DNA from: Actinomycetes bacterium
GTDB taxonomy: Bacteria; Actinomycetota; Actinomycetes; Actinomycetales; Microbacteriaceae
Assembly (NCBI GenBank): GCA_030425055.1
Contig: JAUHVN010000001.1
Location: 1-34,396 of the forward strand
Length of the DNA stretch: 34,396 nucleotides
Reading direction: 5' to 3'
Below the pieces are notes generated by a model. It was not told where the DNA came from. It saw only the letters and a program-made list of their open reading frames with translations, and did no database searches. This document shows positions 24,585 to 31,423 of the stretch, piece by piece (positions within the stretch are counted from its first letter, which is position 1; every line of letters begins with the position of its first letter). A program made the translations under genes and the position numbers.

Positions 24585-25728
24585 GTCGGCTCGTCCCCGC
24601 GCGCACCTCCTGGAACGCTCCGATGAGCGGGAACATCGACGGGCCCATCTCGACCTGCGTGAGGAGCACCGCGTACGCACCGTCGAGGTCGAGCCAGAAG
24701 GTGGTGCCCAGGCCACCCGACCAGCCGAAACGGCCCTCGTGCGGGCCCGCTGTCGCGACCTCGCCGCCGAATCCCCAGCCGGTGTCGTTCCAGAAGCCGG
24801 GGAAGAAGCTGTCCGCCGTCTTCGCGGATGCCGGTGTCTGGTCGCACCTCATCATGGCGACGTGCTCGGGCGTCAGCATTCGTCGGCCGTCCGTCGTGAC
24901 GCCCTCTCCGGCGAGCATGCGAAGGAACCGTGCGTAGTCGGCCGCGGTCGAGACCAGCTCGGCGTGACTGACGTCGAAGGGCGGCTCGCCCGCGTAGAAG
25001 CCCCCGCCGCCCGGTTCGATCTCGCGCATGCCGTCGCCGGAATGGACGTACGCGGCGGGCAGTCGGTGCGCCTGTTCAGTGGGTGCCCAGAAGCCGGTGT
25101 CGACCATGCCGAGCGGCTCGAGGAGGTCCTCGCGCAGGTGCCGGTCGAGCGGCATCCCGGTCACGCGCGACAGCAGGACGCCGAGGATGCCGAACGACTG
25201 GTGGTACCGCCAGCCGTCGCCCGGCTGGAAGGCGAGCGGCACTTCGGCGAGGCGGGCGAGCCACTCGTCGGCGCCGAACGCGACGGGCTCGGGCCCCGCT
25301 TCGGTGCCGTTCGCCACCATCGCCTCGCGCAGCGGCGAGTCGACCATGATGCTGCCGTAGCCGCTGCCGTTGGTGAGCAGGTGGCGGACCGTGATGGGGC
25401 GGACAGCGACGACCGTGTCGGTGAGCTCGGCGCCGGGCGACGTCAGCACGCGACGATCGGCGAGTTCGGGAAGCCACCGCTCGACAGCGTCGTCGAGGCC
25501 GATCCGGCCGGCCTCGACGAGTCTGAGGGCGGCGACAGCGGTCACGGCCTTCGTCATCGACTGGATGCGGAAGATCGCGTCGGGCGGCATCGGCGTGCCG
25601 TCGAGCGACGTGCGTCCCATCGCGACGATGCGGGGTTCGTCCATGCTCGACCCGACGACGGCGACGGCACCCGGTACCGTGCCGTCGTCGATGAAGCGGG
25701 CCAGGAAGGCTTCGACCGGGGTGCTCAT
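24580..25728 (-). CDS. Beta-lactamase-fold serine hydrolase (EstB-type esterase)
   Basis: A 382-residue serine hydrolase of the class C beta-lactamase/esterase family VIII. SxxK is Ser57-M-T-Lys60 in FRIQSMTKAVTA. The YxN position reads YHQS (WRYHQSFGILGVLLSRVTGM), and the KTG position is WSGGLGTTFWLD, both usual for the esterase branch rather than true beta-lactamases. There is no signal peptide, so it is probably a cytosolic esterase. CAGACT ends 6 nt before the ATG at 25728, and there is no Shine-Dalgarno, so the message is likely leaderless. Its stop (TAG) lies inside the second LuxR box, so the next gene on the same strand starts from its own regulated promoter. Confidence 0.92.
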   Translation of the reverse strand: MSTPVEAFLARFIDDGTVPGAVAVVGSSMDEPRIVAMGRTSLDGTPMPPDAIFRIQSMTKAVTAVAALRLVEAGRIGLDDAVERWLPELADRRVLTSPGAELTDTVVAVRPITVRHLLTNGSGYGSIMVDSPLREAMVANGTEAGPEPVAFGADEWLARLAEVPLAFQPGDGWRYHQSFGILGVLLSRVTGMPLDRHLREDLLEPLGMVDTGFWAPTEQAHRLPAAYVHSGDGMREIEPGGGGFYAGEPPFDVSHAELVSTAADYARFLRMLAGEGVTTDGRRMLTPEHVAMMRCDQTPASAKTADSFFPGFWNDTGWGFGGEVATAGPHEGRFGWSGGLGTTFWLDLDGAYAVLLTQVEMGPSMFPLIGAFQEVRAGTSRH

Positions 25729-25734
25729 CGGGCG

Positions 25735-25802
25735 AGTCTGCCACGCGCGCCGGACACGCATGCCGGCCACGGATGCCGGGTGGCCGGGCGCTCGGCGAGA
25801 AT
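25735..25802. promoter_or_regulatory. Divergent leaderless promoters of the serine hydrolase and the dehydrogenase
   Basis: On the - strand CAGACT (25740 to 25735) ends 6 nt before the ATG at 25728. On the + strand GAGAAT (25797-25802) ends 6 nt before the ATG at 25809. Neither start codon has a Shine-Dalgarno sequence. The 80-nt intergenic space holds no further clear element. Confidence 0.5.
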
Positions 25803-25808
25803 GGCGGC

Positions 25809-26846
25809 ATGCGCGCTCTGGTCTACGAATTGTTCCGTGGCGCCTGCGCGGTCCGCGAGGTCGACAAGCCGGTTGCGCCGCCGGGGGGCGTCGTGGTCGC
25901 CGTGCGCGCGACGGGGCTCTGCCGCAGCGATTGGCACGCGTGGGCGGGGCACGACGACATCGCCCTGCCGCACGTGCCCGGGCACGAGCTCGCCGGAGTC
26001 GTCGACTCCGTCGGCGAGGGGGTGGAGAGGTGGCATCCGGGCGACCGCGTCACCGTTCCGTTCGTGTGCGGATGCGGCCGGTGCGAATGGTGTGACGCCG
26101 GTGAGACCCAGGTCTGCCCCGATCAGGAGCAGCCGGGATTCACCCACTGGGGATCGTTCGCCGAGTACGTCGCCCTGCACGCGGCCGACACCAACCTCGT
26201 CGCGGTTCCCGAGTCGGTCGACTTCGCGAGCGCCGCGAGCCTCGGATGCCGCTTCGCCACGGCGTACCGCGCGCTCGTGCACCGTGCGCGCGTCTCCGCC
26301 GATGAATGGGTCACCGTCATCGGCGCGGGCGGGGTCGGACTCAGCGCCGTGATGATCGCGACGTCGCTCGGCGCGCGCGTGATCGCGGTCGACAGGAACC
26401 CGGCCGCGCTCGCCGTCGCGACGGATCTCGGGGCCGCACACGTGCTGCGCTCCGACGAGGTCGACGTGCCCGCTGCCGTCGCCGGACTCACCGGTGGGGG
26501 CGGGCACGTCTCCGTCGACGCGGTCGGAACCGAGCAGACGGCGGCCGACGGCATCCACAGCCTGCGCCGCCGCGGACGCCACGTGCAGATCGGACTTCTG
26601 CCGCCCGTCGAGGGGCATCCGCGCGTGCCGATGGACCGCGTGATCGCATGGGAGCTCGACCTGCTGGGCAGCCACGGGATGGCGGCAGGCGACTACGCCG
26701 AGATGCTCGCGTTGATCGAGTCCGGCGTGCTGGCGCCGCAGCGGCTCATCGAGCAGACCATCGGCCTCGAGGAGGCCGGAGCTCTGCTGCCCGTGCTCGA
26801 CTCGGCCGCGCCCGCGGGCATCACGGTGATCGATCCGGCTCGCTGA
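25809..26846 (+). CDS. Zinc-dependent alcohol dehydrogenase (medium-chain)
   Basis: A 345-residue MDR-family dehydrogenase. The catalytic zinc site is Cys38, His59 and Glu60 in ATGLCRSDWHAWAG and PGHE. The structural zinc site is Cys89, Cys92, Cys95 and Cys103 in CGRCEWCDAGETQVC. The nucleotide-binding motif is VIGAGGVGLSAVMIA at about 178, followed by an acidic residue in IAVDRN, which favours NAD+ over NADP+. The substrate, an alcohol or aldehyde, cannot be named. The ATG at 25809 fits the usual family start, with GAGAAT 6 nt upstream; an in-frame ATG at 25773 adds 12 residues unlike the family. No neighbouring gene shares its transcript. Confidence 0.95.
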   Translation: MRALVYELFRGACAVREVDKPVAPPGGVVVAVRATGLCRSDWHAWAGHDDIALPHVPGHELAGVVDSVGEGVERWHPGDRVTVPFVCGCGRCEWCDAGETQVCPDQEQPGFTHWGSFAEYVALHAADTNLVAVPESVDFASAASLGCRFATAYRALVHRARVSADEWVTVIGAGGVGLSAVMIATSLGARVIAVDRNPAALAVATDLGAAHVLRSDEVDVPAAVAGLTGGGGHVSVDAVGTEQTAADGIHSLRRRGRHVQIGLLPPVEGHPRVPMDRVIAWELDLLGSHGMAAGDYAEMLALIESGVLAPQRLIEQTIGLEEAGALLPVLDSAAPAGITVIDPAR

Positions 26847-26881
26847 CGACGGGACCGGACGCGAGACGATCGGCGAGCTGA

Positions 26882-27019
26882 CCCGCGCTCACCGAGTACC
26901 ACGAGTTCGAGGGACGCGACCACTGGACGTGCGGGGCTCCGGGTTGGGAGGCCGTGGCTGATCACGCACTGAAGTGGGCGCTGGCGCACGCGCGTCCGGT
27001 GGCGGCCGCGATCGCCTGA
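26882..27019 (+). pseudogene. C-terminal remnant of an alpha/beta hydrolase
   Basis: A short frame, bounded by a stop at 26879-26881 and one at 27017-27019, encodes a 45-residue piece that matches the C-terminus of alpha/beta hydrolases: TEYHEFEGRDHW, where the His is the catalytic base, then GWEAVADHALKWAL. There is no start codon and no upstream nucleophile or acid domain, so this is the decayed tail of a lost gene. A strong hairpin (27041-27075) still follows it. The intact alpha/beta hydrolase at 27091 is a different gene, not its continuation. Confidence 0.75.
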
Positions 27020-27040
27020 CGGTCGGCGCGGGACGGGGCG

Positions 27041-27075
27041 CGGACCCCCGGGGCCTTGCCGGCGTCGGGGGTCCG
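27041..27075. terminator. GC-rich hairpin after the hydrolase remnant
   Basis: CGGACCCCCG (27041-27050) pairs perfectly with CGGGGGTCCG (27066-27075) around a 15-nt loop. It lies 22 nt after the stop of the remnant and 16 nt before the next gene's ATG. No T-run follows. It is most likely the surviving terminator of the lost gene; a role in the leader of the next gene is less likely. Confidence 0.6.
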
Positions 27076-27090
27076 TGGTCAGCTGTGCGC

Positions 27091-27864
27091 ATGAACACTG
27101 CGACCTCGGGCGACGGCGTCGCCATCGCCTACGACCGGATCGGCGACGGGCCGACGGTCGTGATCGTCGGCGGTGCATTCTCGGTCGCCGATGACGGCCG
27201 CCCCCTCGCCGATGCGCTCGCGGCCCTCGGCTTCGAAGCCGTCGTGTACGACCGGCGCGCGCGGGCGGGCAGCGGCGATCGACGAGGGTCGACGCCCGAC
27301 GACGAGGCATCCGACCTCGCCGCGGTGATCGACGCGGTCGGGGGCGACGCGGCGGTGCTGGGCCACTCGTCCGGCGCGATCCTCGCACTCTACGCCGCGA
27401 TGCGGGGGGTGCCGATCACGGCGCTGTTCCTCTCGGAGCCGCCGCTGAGGACAAGCGGCGACGGCCCGCCCGACGACCTGGCGACCCGTCTGCAGCAGCT
27501 CGTCGACGACGGGCATCCCGATGAGGCGGTGGTGACCTTTCAGCTCGAGGCCGTCGGGCTGCCGCGCGAGATGGTCGACCAGATCCGTGCGAGTGAGCTG
27601 TTCCCGTCGCTCGTCGCGGTGGCGCAGTCCACGGTGTACGACATGCAGCTGACGGCGATGGTGTCGGCACTCCCCGCCGCCGAGCGGGCGGTCGCCCAGC
27701 CGGTCACCGTGCTGCGCGGCGCGCAGACCTTCCCGTTCCTCATCGAGGCGGCCGACCGGCTGGCCGCCGAGCTCTCCGGCGCCGAGCTCGTGGTGGTGCC
27801 CGAGTCGGTGATGCACCGGCCCGACCCGGCGGCGACCGCCCGCGTGGTGCGCGACCGCCTCTGA
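27091..27864 (+). CDS. Alpha/beta-fold hydrolase
   Basis: A 257-residue protein. The nucleophile elbow is GHSSG with Ser93, after the usual strand AAVLGHSSGAILALYAA. The N-terminal GDGPTVVIVGGAF (about 18-30) is the oxyanion-hole region. The C-terminal ELVVVPESVMHRPDP holds the likely base His, without the usual aGH. The overall layout resembles small esterases or peroxidase-like hydrolases; the substrate is unknown. The ATG at 27091 lies directly after the terminator hairpin and has no Shine-Dalgarno sequence; TCAGCT (27079-27084) is a weak -10 candidate. The gene stands alone, followed by a palindromic repeat cluster. Confidence 0.88.
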   Translation: MNTATSGDGVAIAYDRIGDGPTVVIVGGAFSVADDGRPLADALAALGFEAVVYDRRARAGSGDRRGSTPDDEASDLAAVIDAVGGDAAVLGHSSGAILALYAAMRGVPITALFLSEPPLRTSGDGPPDDLATRLQQLVDDGHPDEAVVTFQLEAVGLPREMVDQIRASELFPSLVAVAQSTVYDMQLTAMVSALPAAERAVAQPVTVLRGAQTFPFLIEAADRLAAELSGAELVVVPESVMHRPDPAATARVVRDRL

Positions 27865-27912
27865 GGTCGGTTCCGTACTGGGCTCGTGTCCCGCACGTCC
27901 GCCCACGCCGTC

Positions 27913-27998
27913 GTGCCGAACTCCTGAGTTTTCGGGCCGGCAGGCCCACATCAGCCCCAATCGTCGCGGTGTCGGCCCGTTTCTCAGGAGTTGGGCAC
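27913..27998. repeat. REP-like imperfect palindrome
   Basis: GTGCCGAACTCCTGAG (27913-27928) and CTCAGGAGTTGGGCAC (27983-27998) are inverted repeats (15 of 16), and a second pairing segment, CGGGCCGGCA against TGTCGGCCCG, lies inside. The whole 86-nt unit would fold into a long stem. Its right arm holds the stop codon of the DMT gene on the other strand. This looks like a dispersed palindromic repeat rather than a simple terminator. Confidence 0.55.
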
Positions 27999-29009
27999 GG
28001 GTCGACCCGCCTTCGCGGGCGAAACTCCACGGATCCGCGCCCCGGCACCCGCGAATCGGCCCGTTCGGGGCCGGGTGGCGGCGGATCCGTGGAGTTCTGC
28101 ACGCCGGCCCGCCGTGAGCCGGCCCGCCGTGAGCCGACCCGCCAGGAGCCGACCCGCCGCCCGCGGCCGCACCAGGCCGAGCAGAACGCCGACGATCACG
28201 AGCAGGATGCCGGTGGCCTGCGGCATACCGAACCTCTCGCCCGCCAGCGCGACGCCGAGCACGACACCCGTGACGGGGTTGAGCAGGCCGACCATGCCGA
28301 CGGCGGCACCGGGAAGCCGCCGCAGGCCGGTGAACCACGCCGCGTACGCGACGGCGGTCGCGATGACGATGACGTAGGCGAAGCCCAGGACGGCCGCGCC
28401 GTCGAGCGCGGGTGGCGCGCCCTCGACGATGACCGCAGCCGGCAGTACCACCAGCGACCCGGCGACCAGCTGCCATCCGGTCATGGTGAGCGGCGGCACG
28501 TCCTTCCCCCACCGCGCCGTCAGCACGAACCCGAGCGACGACGCGAGCATCGCCCCGATCGAGGCGACGACGCCCCACACGTCGACGCCGCCGGTCGTGG
28601 GCTCCATCATGACGACGACCCCGAGGATCCCCACCGCCGCTCCCCCGGCCGCCCGCAGGCGGGGGCGCTGCTTCAGCAGCATCCAGCTCATGAGCATGAG
28701 TGCGGCGGCCGACGTCGACATGAGGGTCGACGCAAGGCTCGAGTCGAGCCGCTGGGCCGCGATGTAGACGAGCACGTTGAGGCCGCCGACGGTGAGCGTG
28801 CCCGTCACGAGCGACTTCCACCACCACGAACCGCTCGGCAGCCGTCGCACGATCAGCAGCACGAGGATGCCGGCGGGAAGCGAGCGGATCACCGCTCCCC
28901 ACAGCGCGGCGTCCGGCGGCAGCAGGTGCCGGGTGACGACGTATGTGCTCCCCCACGCGATCGGCGCGATCGCCGTGATCGCGATCCATCGCAGCCAGTT
29001 AGTTTCCAT
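27984..29009 (-). CDS. EamA/DMT-superfamily exporter
   Basis: A 341-residue membrane protein with the two EamA repeats (about ten helices, starting METNWLRWIAITAIAPIAWGSTYVVTRHLLPP). The pattern is typical of RhaT/YdcZ-like exporters of metabolites or drugs. The membrane core ends near residue 285 (LLVIVGVLLGLVRPRAAG). The remaining 55 or so residues are basic, contain the AGRLT pentamer repeat, and are encoded by palindromic repeats; they look like read-through into repeat DNA after loss of the original stop rather than a functional tail. The ATG at 29009 lies 7 nt after the - strand -10 box TATATT (29022 to 29017), so the message is likely leaderless. It is divergent from the MarR regulator. 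Confidence 0.88.
   Translation of the reverse strand: METNWLRWIAITAIAPIAWGSTYVVTRHLLPPDAALWGAVIRSLPAGILVLLIVRRLPSGSWWWKSLVTGTLTVGGLNVLVYIAAQRLDSSLASTLMSTSAAALMLMSWMLLKQRPRLRAAGGAAVGILGVVVMMEPTTGGVDVWGVVASIGAMLASSLGFVLTARWGKDVPPLTMTGWQLVAGSLVVLPAAVIVEGAPPALDGAAVLGFAYVIVIATAVAYAAWFTGLRRLPGAAVGMVGLLNPVTGVVLGVALAGERFGMPQATGILLVIVGVLLGLVRPRAAGRLLAGRLTAGRLTAGRRAELHGSAATRPRTGRFAGAGARIRGVSPAKAGRPVPNS
28023..28096. repeat. Perfect 16-bp inverted repeat with 42-nt loop
   Basis: AACTCCACGGATCCGC (28023-28038) and GCGGATCCGTGGAGTT (28081-28096) are exact reverse complements. The element lies 24 nt after the first palindrome and has the same general build, with AACTCC at its outer end. Both lie in the sequence that encodes the unusual C-terminal extension of the DMT transporter. 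Confidence 0.6.
28108..28152. repeat. 15-bp tandem repeat, three copies
   Basis: Three tandem copies of a 15-nt unit (CCCGCCGTGAGCCGR, the third with two changes) occur at 28108-28122, 28123-28137 and 28138-28152. On the - strand they encode a five-residue repeat, AGRLT, in the C-terminal extension of the DMT transporter. Confidence 0.7.
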
Positions 29010-29042
29010 GGAAGACAATATAGCTTCCGCGGAAGGTAATGT
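29004..29042. promoter_or_regulatory. Divergent marR/DMT promoters with two palindromic operators
   Basis: Two palindromes, TTCCATGGAA (29004-29013) and CTTCCGCGGAAG (29024-29035), share the pattern TTCCNNGGAA and have centres 21 bp apart, two helical turns. The exporter promoter is TCGACA (29045 to 29040), 17 nt, TATATT (29022 to 29017), so one palindrome sits in its spacer and the other covers its start codon. The marR -10 box TAATGT (29037-29042) ends 6 nt before the ATG at 29049. Confidence 0.8.
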
Positions 29043-29048
29043 CGAGGC

Positions 29049-29561
29049 ATGACTTCGGACCAGCCGCACCGCGACCGCGTCGATCGCATCCGAGAGGAGT
29101 GGGCGGCGATCCGTCCCGACCTCGACACGCGCCCGCAGGACGTCATCGGGCGACTGCATCGGCTCGCCAATGCGTTGACGGCCGAGCTGGTGGCCGTCTA
29201 CGCCGAGTACGACCTCACCGAGGCCGAGTTCGACCTGCTCGCGTCGCTGCGCCGTTCGAGTGCCGCCGGCGAGCTGCCTGCGGGTGAGCTCGCTGCGCAC
29301 ACGATGGTGACGACCGGCGGCCTCACCAAGCGCGTCGACCGCCTCGAGTCCCGCGGCCTGGTCGCGCGCAGCGCGGCCGATGACGACGCTCGGCGCCGGA
29401 TCGTGCGGCTCACCCCCTCGGGCACCAAGTTGATCGATGCCGCCTTCACCGCGCACATGGCCAACGAGCGGCGCCTGCTCGACGATCTGGGACCGGCGGA
29501 TGCCGCAGCCCTCGAGCCGATCCTCCGGCGCTGGCTCGCGCGGTTCGAGCAACCGCATTGA
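29049..29561 (+). CDS. MarR-family transcriptional regulator
   Basis: A 170-residue winged-helix repressor. Helices 1-2 (RVDRIREEWAAIRPDLDTRPQDVIGRLHRLANALTAELVAVYAEYDLTEAEFDLLASLRRS) are followed by the DNA-recognition region (GELAAHTMVTTGGLTKRVDRLESRGLVAR, about 80-112) and the wing ADDDARRRIVRLTPSGTKLID. It is typical of regulators that respond to phenolic ligands or drugs and control the neighbouring exporter; here the divergent DMT exporter is the obvious target, through the two TTCCNNGGAA palindromes. The ATG at 29049 fits TAATGT 6 nt upstream and a leaderless start. Its stop is followed at once by heptamer repeats. Confidence 0.94.
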   Translation: MTSDQPHRDRVDRIREEWAAIRPDLDTRPQDVIGRLHRLANALTAELVAVYAEYDLTEAEFDLLASLRRSSAAGELPAGELAAHTMVTTGGLTKRVDRLESRGLVARSAADDDARRRIVRLTPSGTKLIDAAFTAHMANERRLLDDLGPADAAALEPILRRWLARFEQPH

Positions 29562-29562
29562 C

Positions 29563-29590
29563 GCGTGATGCGTGATGCTTGATGCTTGAT
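29563..29590 (+). repeat. Tandem heptamer repeat in front of vapB
   Basis: Four tandem heptamers, GCGTGAT (29563-29569 and 29570-29576) and GCTTGAT (29577-29583 and 29584-29590), fill the 31-nt gap between the marR stop and the vapB ATG at 29593. No separate Shine-Dalgarno sequence is visible there. It could be an operator array, a slippage site or a residue of duplication. Confidence 0.7.
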
Positions 29591-29592
29591 GA

Positions 29593-29820
29593 ATGCGCAC
29601 CACGGTCACGATCGACGACGACGTCCTCGCCGCAGCCAAGCAGTTCGCCGAGGCGCGGGGGATCACGCTGGGTGAGGCGCTGTCGCAGCTCGCGCGGGCG
29701 ACCCTGACCGAGCGCAAGCGCTTCGGCACCCGCAACGGCATCGTCCTGCTGCCGGCACCGCCCACGGCGGGCCGCGCGACGCTCGAAGACGTGAGCGAAC
29801 TCCAGGACGACCTGCCGTGA
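29593..29820 (+). CDS. vapB: VapB-type antitoxin
   Basis: A 75-residue protein with an N-terminal ribbon-helix-helix-like element (RTTVTIDDDVLAAAKQFAEARGITLGEALSQLARATL) that binds DNA as a dimer, and a C-terminal acidic segment (LEDVSELQDDLP) that probably wraps the toxin. It is the antitoxin partner of the PIN-domain toxin that follows, with a four-base overlap (GTGA). The ATG at 29593 fits the family start. Its only leader sequence is the heptamer repeat, so promoter, operator and ribosome binding would have to lie in it or further upstream in marR. Confidence 0.9.
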   Translation: MRTTVTIDDDVLAAAKQFAEARGITLGEALSQLARATLTERKRFGTRNGIVLLPAPPTAGRATLEDVSELQDDLP

Positions 29821-30245
29821 CGCGGCATCTGCTCGACGTCAACACCGTCATCGCGCTCATCGACCCCTTGCACGTGCATCACGAGCGCGCGCATCGCTGG
29901 TTCGCCTCCCGCGGCGACGACGCGTGGCACACGTGCCCGATCGTGCAGAACGGCGTCGTGCGGATCGTGAGCCACCCGAAGTACGCCAACACGCAGCCGG
30001 CGCCGACCGTCATGGCGAGCCTGTCGAGTCTCGCCGCGCACCCGCTCCACTCGTTCCTCGCCGACTCCGTCAGCCTGCTCGACAGCTCGATCCACACCGA
30101 GAGACTGCTCGCGAGCAGCCAGGTGACCGACACCTATCTTCTGCACCTCGCCGCCTCGCACGACGCCATGCTCGCGACGTTCGACAACCGCGTCGTGACG
30201 GGCACGGTGCCCGCGGGGTCGAAGGTGCTGTTCCCGATCCCCTGA
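29817..30245 (+). CDS. vapC: VapC-type PIN-domain ribonuclease toxin
   Basis: A 142-residue PIN-domain nuclease of the TIGR00028-like group that is common in mycobacteria. Acidic residues are Asp7 (LLDVNTVIALID), Asp105 (VTDTYLL) and Asp123 (TFDNRV). The usual glutamate position reads VQNGVVRI, as in many members of this group. These toxins cleave RNA, often tRNA, and arrest growth. The GTG start overlaps the antitoxin stop. The protein is complete. No further gene is linked in the operon. Confidence 0.92.
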   Translation: MTRHLLDVNTVIALIDPLHVHHERAHRWFASRGDDAWHTCPIVQNGVVRIVSHPKYANTQPAPTVMASLSSLAAHPLHSFLADSVSLLDSSIHTERLLASSQVTDTYLLHLAASHDAMLATFDNRVVTGTVPAGSKVLFPIP

Positions 30246-30322
30246 GGATCCGCGACCGAGACCCTCCGAGCTCGCTGCGCCCCGCCCACGCCAGGCCGAA
30301 GGGGCCGTTCGTGCCCAGCGCC

Positions 30323-30328
30323 TAGAAT
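30323..30328 (+). promoter_or_regulatory. Candidate -10 box of the membrane-protein operon
   Basis: TAGAAT (30323-30328) matches the -10 consensus at five of six positions and lies 32 nt before the GTG at 30361. No clear -35 box is present 16-18 nt upstream. Confidence 0.5.
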
Positions 30329-30360
30329 TGACGGGTCCCCGAACCCCCTCCAGGATCACC

Positions 30361-31083
30361 GTGACCACTCCACCCTCCGACCGCGCGCCCGAGAGCGCCG
30401 ACGCGCCCGCCGCCCCGGCGAGGCCGACGTCGCGCCCGGTGCCCGCGTTCACGGTGCGGCACATCCAGCTCGCGCGGGCCCTGTTCGCGGCGATCGCGGC
30501 GATCATGATCACCTTCAGCCCCGACCACTCCGCGGTCGTCGGGCTCTCGGTGTTCAGCGGCTTCGCGATCGCGACCGCCCTCGTGCTGCTGCTGGGCGTG
30601 TGGCTCGCGTACCCGAAGGGCCGGCGCTGGCCGTGGCTGCTCACCGGGTCGGTGACGGCCCTCGCGGGCATGGCCGCCGGTATGTACCCCTTCCGCACCG
30701 TGCTCGGCTTCTTCGTGATCATGGTCACCTGGGCGCTTGTGGCCGGCCTCATCGAGTCGATGTCGGGTTGGTGGATGCTGCGGCACGACGTGAAGCGCGG
30801 CGACATGCCGCGCAGCGAAGCGCGCGACGCGATCGTGGTCGGCGCCCTCGGCGTCGTGCTCGGCATCGCGCTGCTGCTCGTGCCCGCCGGCTACGCGCTG
30901 CCGTACACGATCGCCGAGGCGGATCAGACCTTCGTGCTCACGGGCATCATCATCGGCGTCGGCATCTTCGGCGGCTACGCCGCGATCGTGGCGGTGTACC
31001 TGGGCATCGCCGGCTTCTCGCCGCGGACCGACGGGCCTGCCGAGCCCGAGACCGAGTCGACCGAACGGAAAGACCTCGCGTGA
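30361..31083 (+). CDS. Multi-pass membrane protein (HdeD/DUF308-like)
   Basis: A 240-residue protein. The N-terminal 40 residues are proline/alanine-rich and cytosolic, and about six membrane segments follow (ALFAAIAAIMITF, SVFSGFAIATALVLLLGVWLAY, LLTGSVTALAGMAAGMY, TVLGFFVIMVTWALVAGLIESM, GALGVVLGIALLLVPAGYALPY, GIIIGVGIFGGYAAIVAVYLGI). The SMSGWWMLRHDVK region resembles the DUF308 pattern, a family whose role is unclear. The GTG at 30361 is chosen because the frame is closed by a distant upstream start at 30328 that would lengthen only the disordered part. Its stop overlaps the start of the next membrane gene by four bases. Confidence 0.8.
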   Translation: MTTPPSDRAPESADAPAAPARPTSRPVPAFTVRHIQLARALFAAIAAIMITFSPDHSAVVGLSVFSGFAIATALVLLLGVWLAYPKGRRWPWLLTGSVTALAGMAAGMYPFRTVLGFFVIMVTWALVAGLIESMSGWWMLRHDVKRGDMPRSEARDAIVVGALGVVLGIALLLVPAGYALPYTIAEADQTFVLTGIIIGVGIFGGYAAIVAVYLGIAGFSPRTDGPAEPETESTERKDLA

Positions 31084-31415
31084 CCGACCACAAGCCCTCC
31101 CGCCGTGACCTGCTGCGCCCCGTGCAGCTGCTGGCGCTCGCATTCGGCGCGGCCCTGTTCGCCGGCATCGTCACCCTGGTGACGATGGGGTTCTTCCAGG
31201 ACCGCACGGCAGACGAGGGCACGCGCGCGATCGTGGTCGCGCTCGTCGTCGCCGGCATCACGTTCATCGCGGTGCTGGTGATCGTCGCGCTGCTGCTGCT
31301 CGCGGTCGATCCGGCTCAGATCACGAAGCCCGTCGATCGCGCGGTGCTGCTCGATCCCGAGCCCGACTCCGACGCGGATGCGCCGGACGACGCCCCGGGC
31401 GCGCCCCAGGCGTGA
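31080..31415 (+). CDS. Small membrane protein of unknown function
   Basis: A 111-residue protein with two membrane helices (VQLLALAFGAALFAGIVTLVTMGFF and AIVVALVVAGITFIAVLVIVALLLLAV) and an acidic, proline-rich cytosolic tail. No family is recognised with confidence. The GTG start overlaps the stop of the preceding membrane gene (GTGA), so the two are co-translated and may form a complex. It ends 8 nt before the stop of purB on the other strand. Confidence 0.85.
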   Translation: MTDHKPSRRDLLRPVQLLALAFGAALFAGIVTLVTMGFFQDRTADEGTRAIVVALVVAGITFIAVLVIVALLLLAVDPAQITKPVDRAVLLDPEPDSDADAPDDAPGAPQA

Positions 31416-31423
31416 CCCGGTGG

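Noticed and set aside
24529..26352. A 607-residue + strand frame across the serine hydrolase and dehydrogenase
   Set aside because: It crosses the boundary of two well supported genes and turns into a low-complexity Ser/Arg run; it is an antisense and frame shadow.
29563..29590. Heptamer repeat as a CRISPR-like array
   Set aside because: Units are only 7 nt without spacers, and there are no cas genes.
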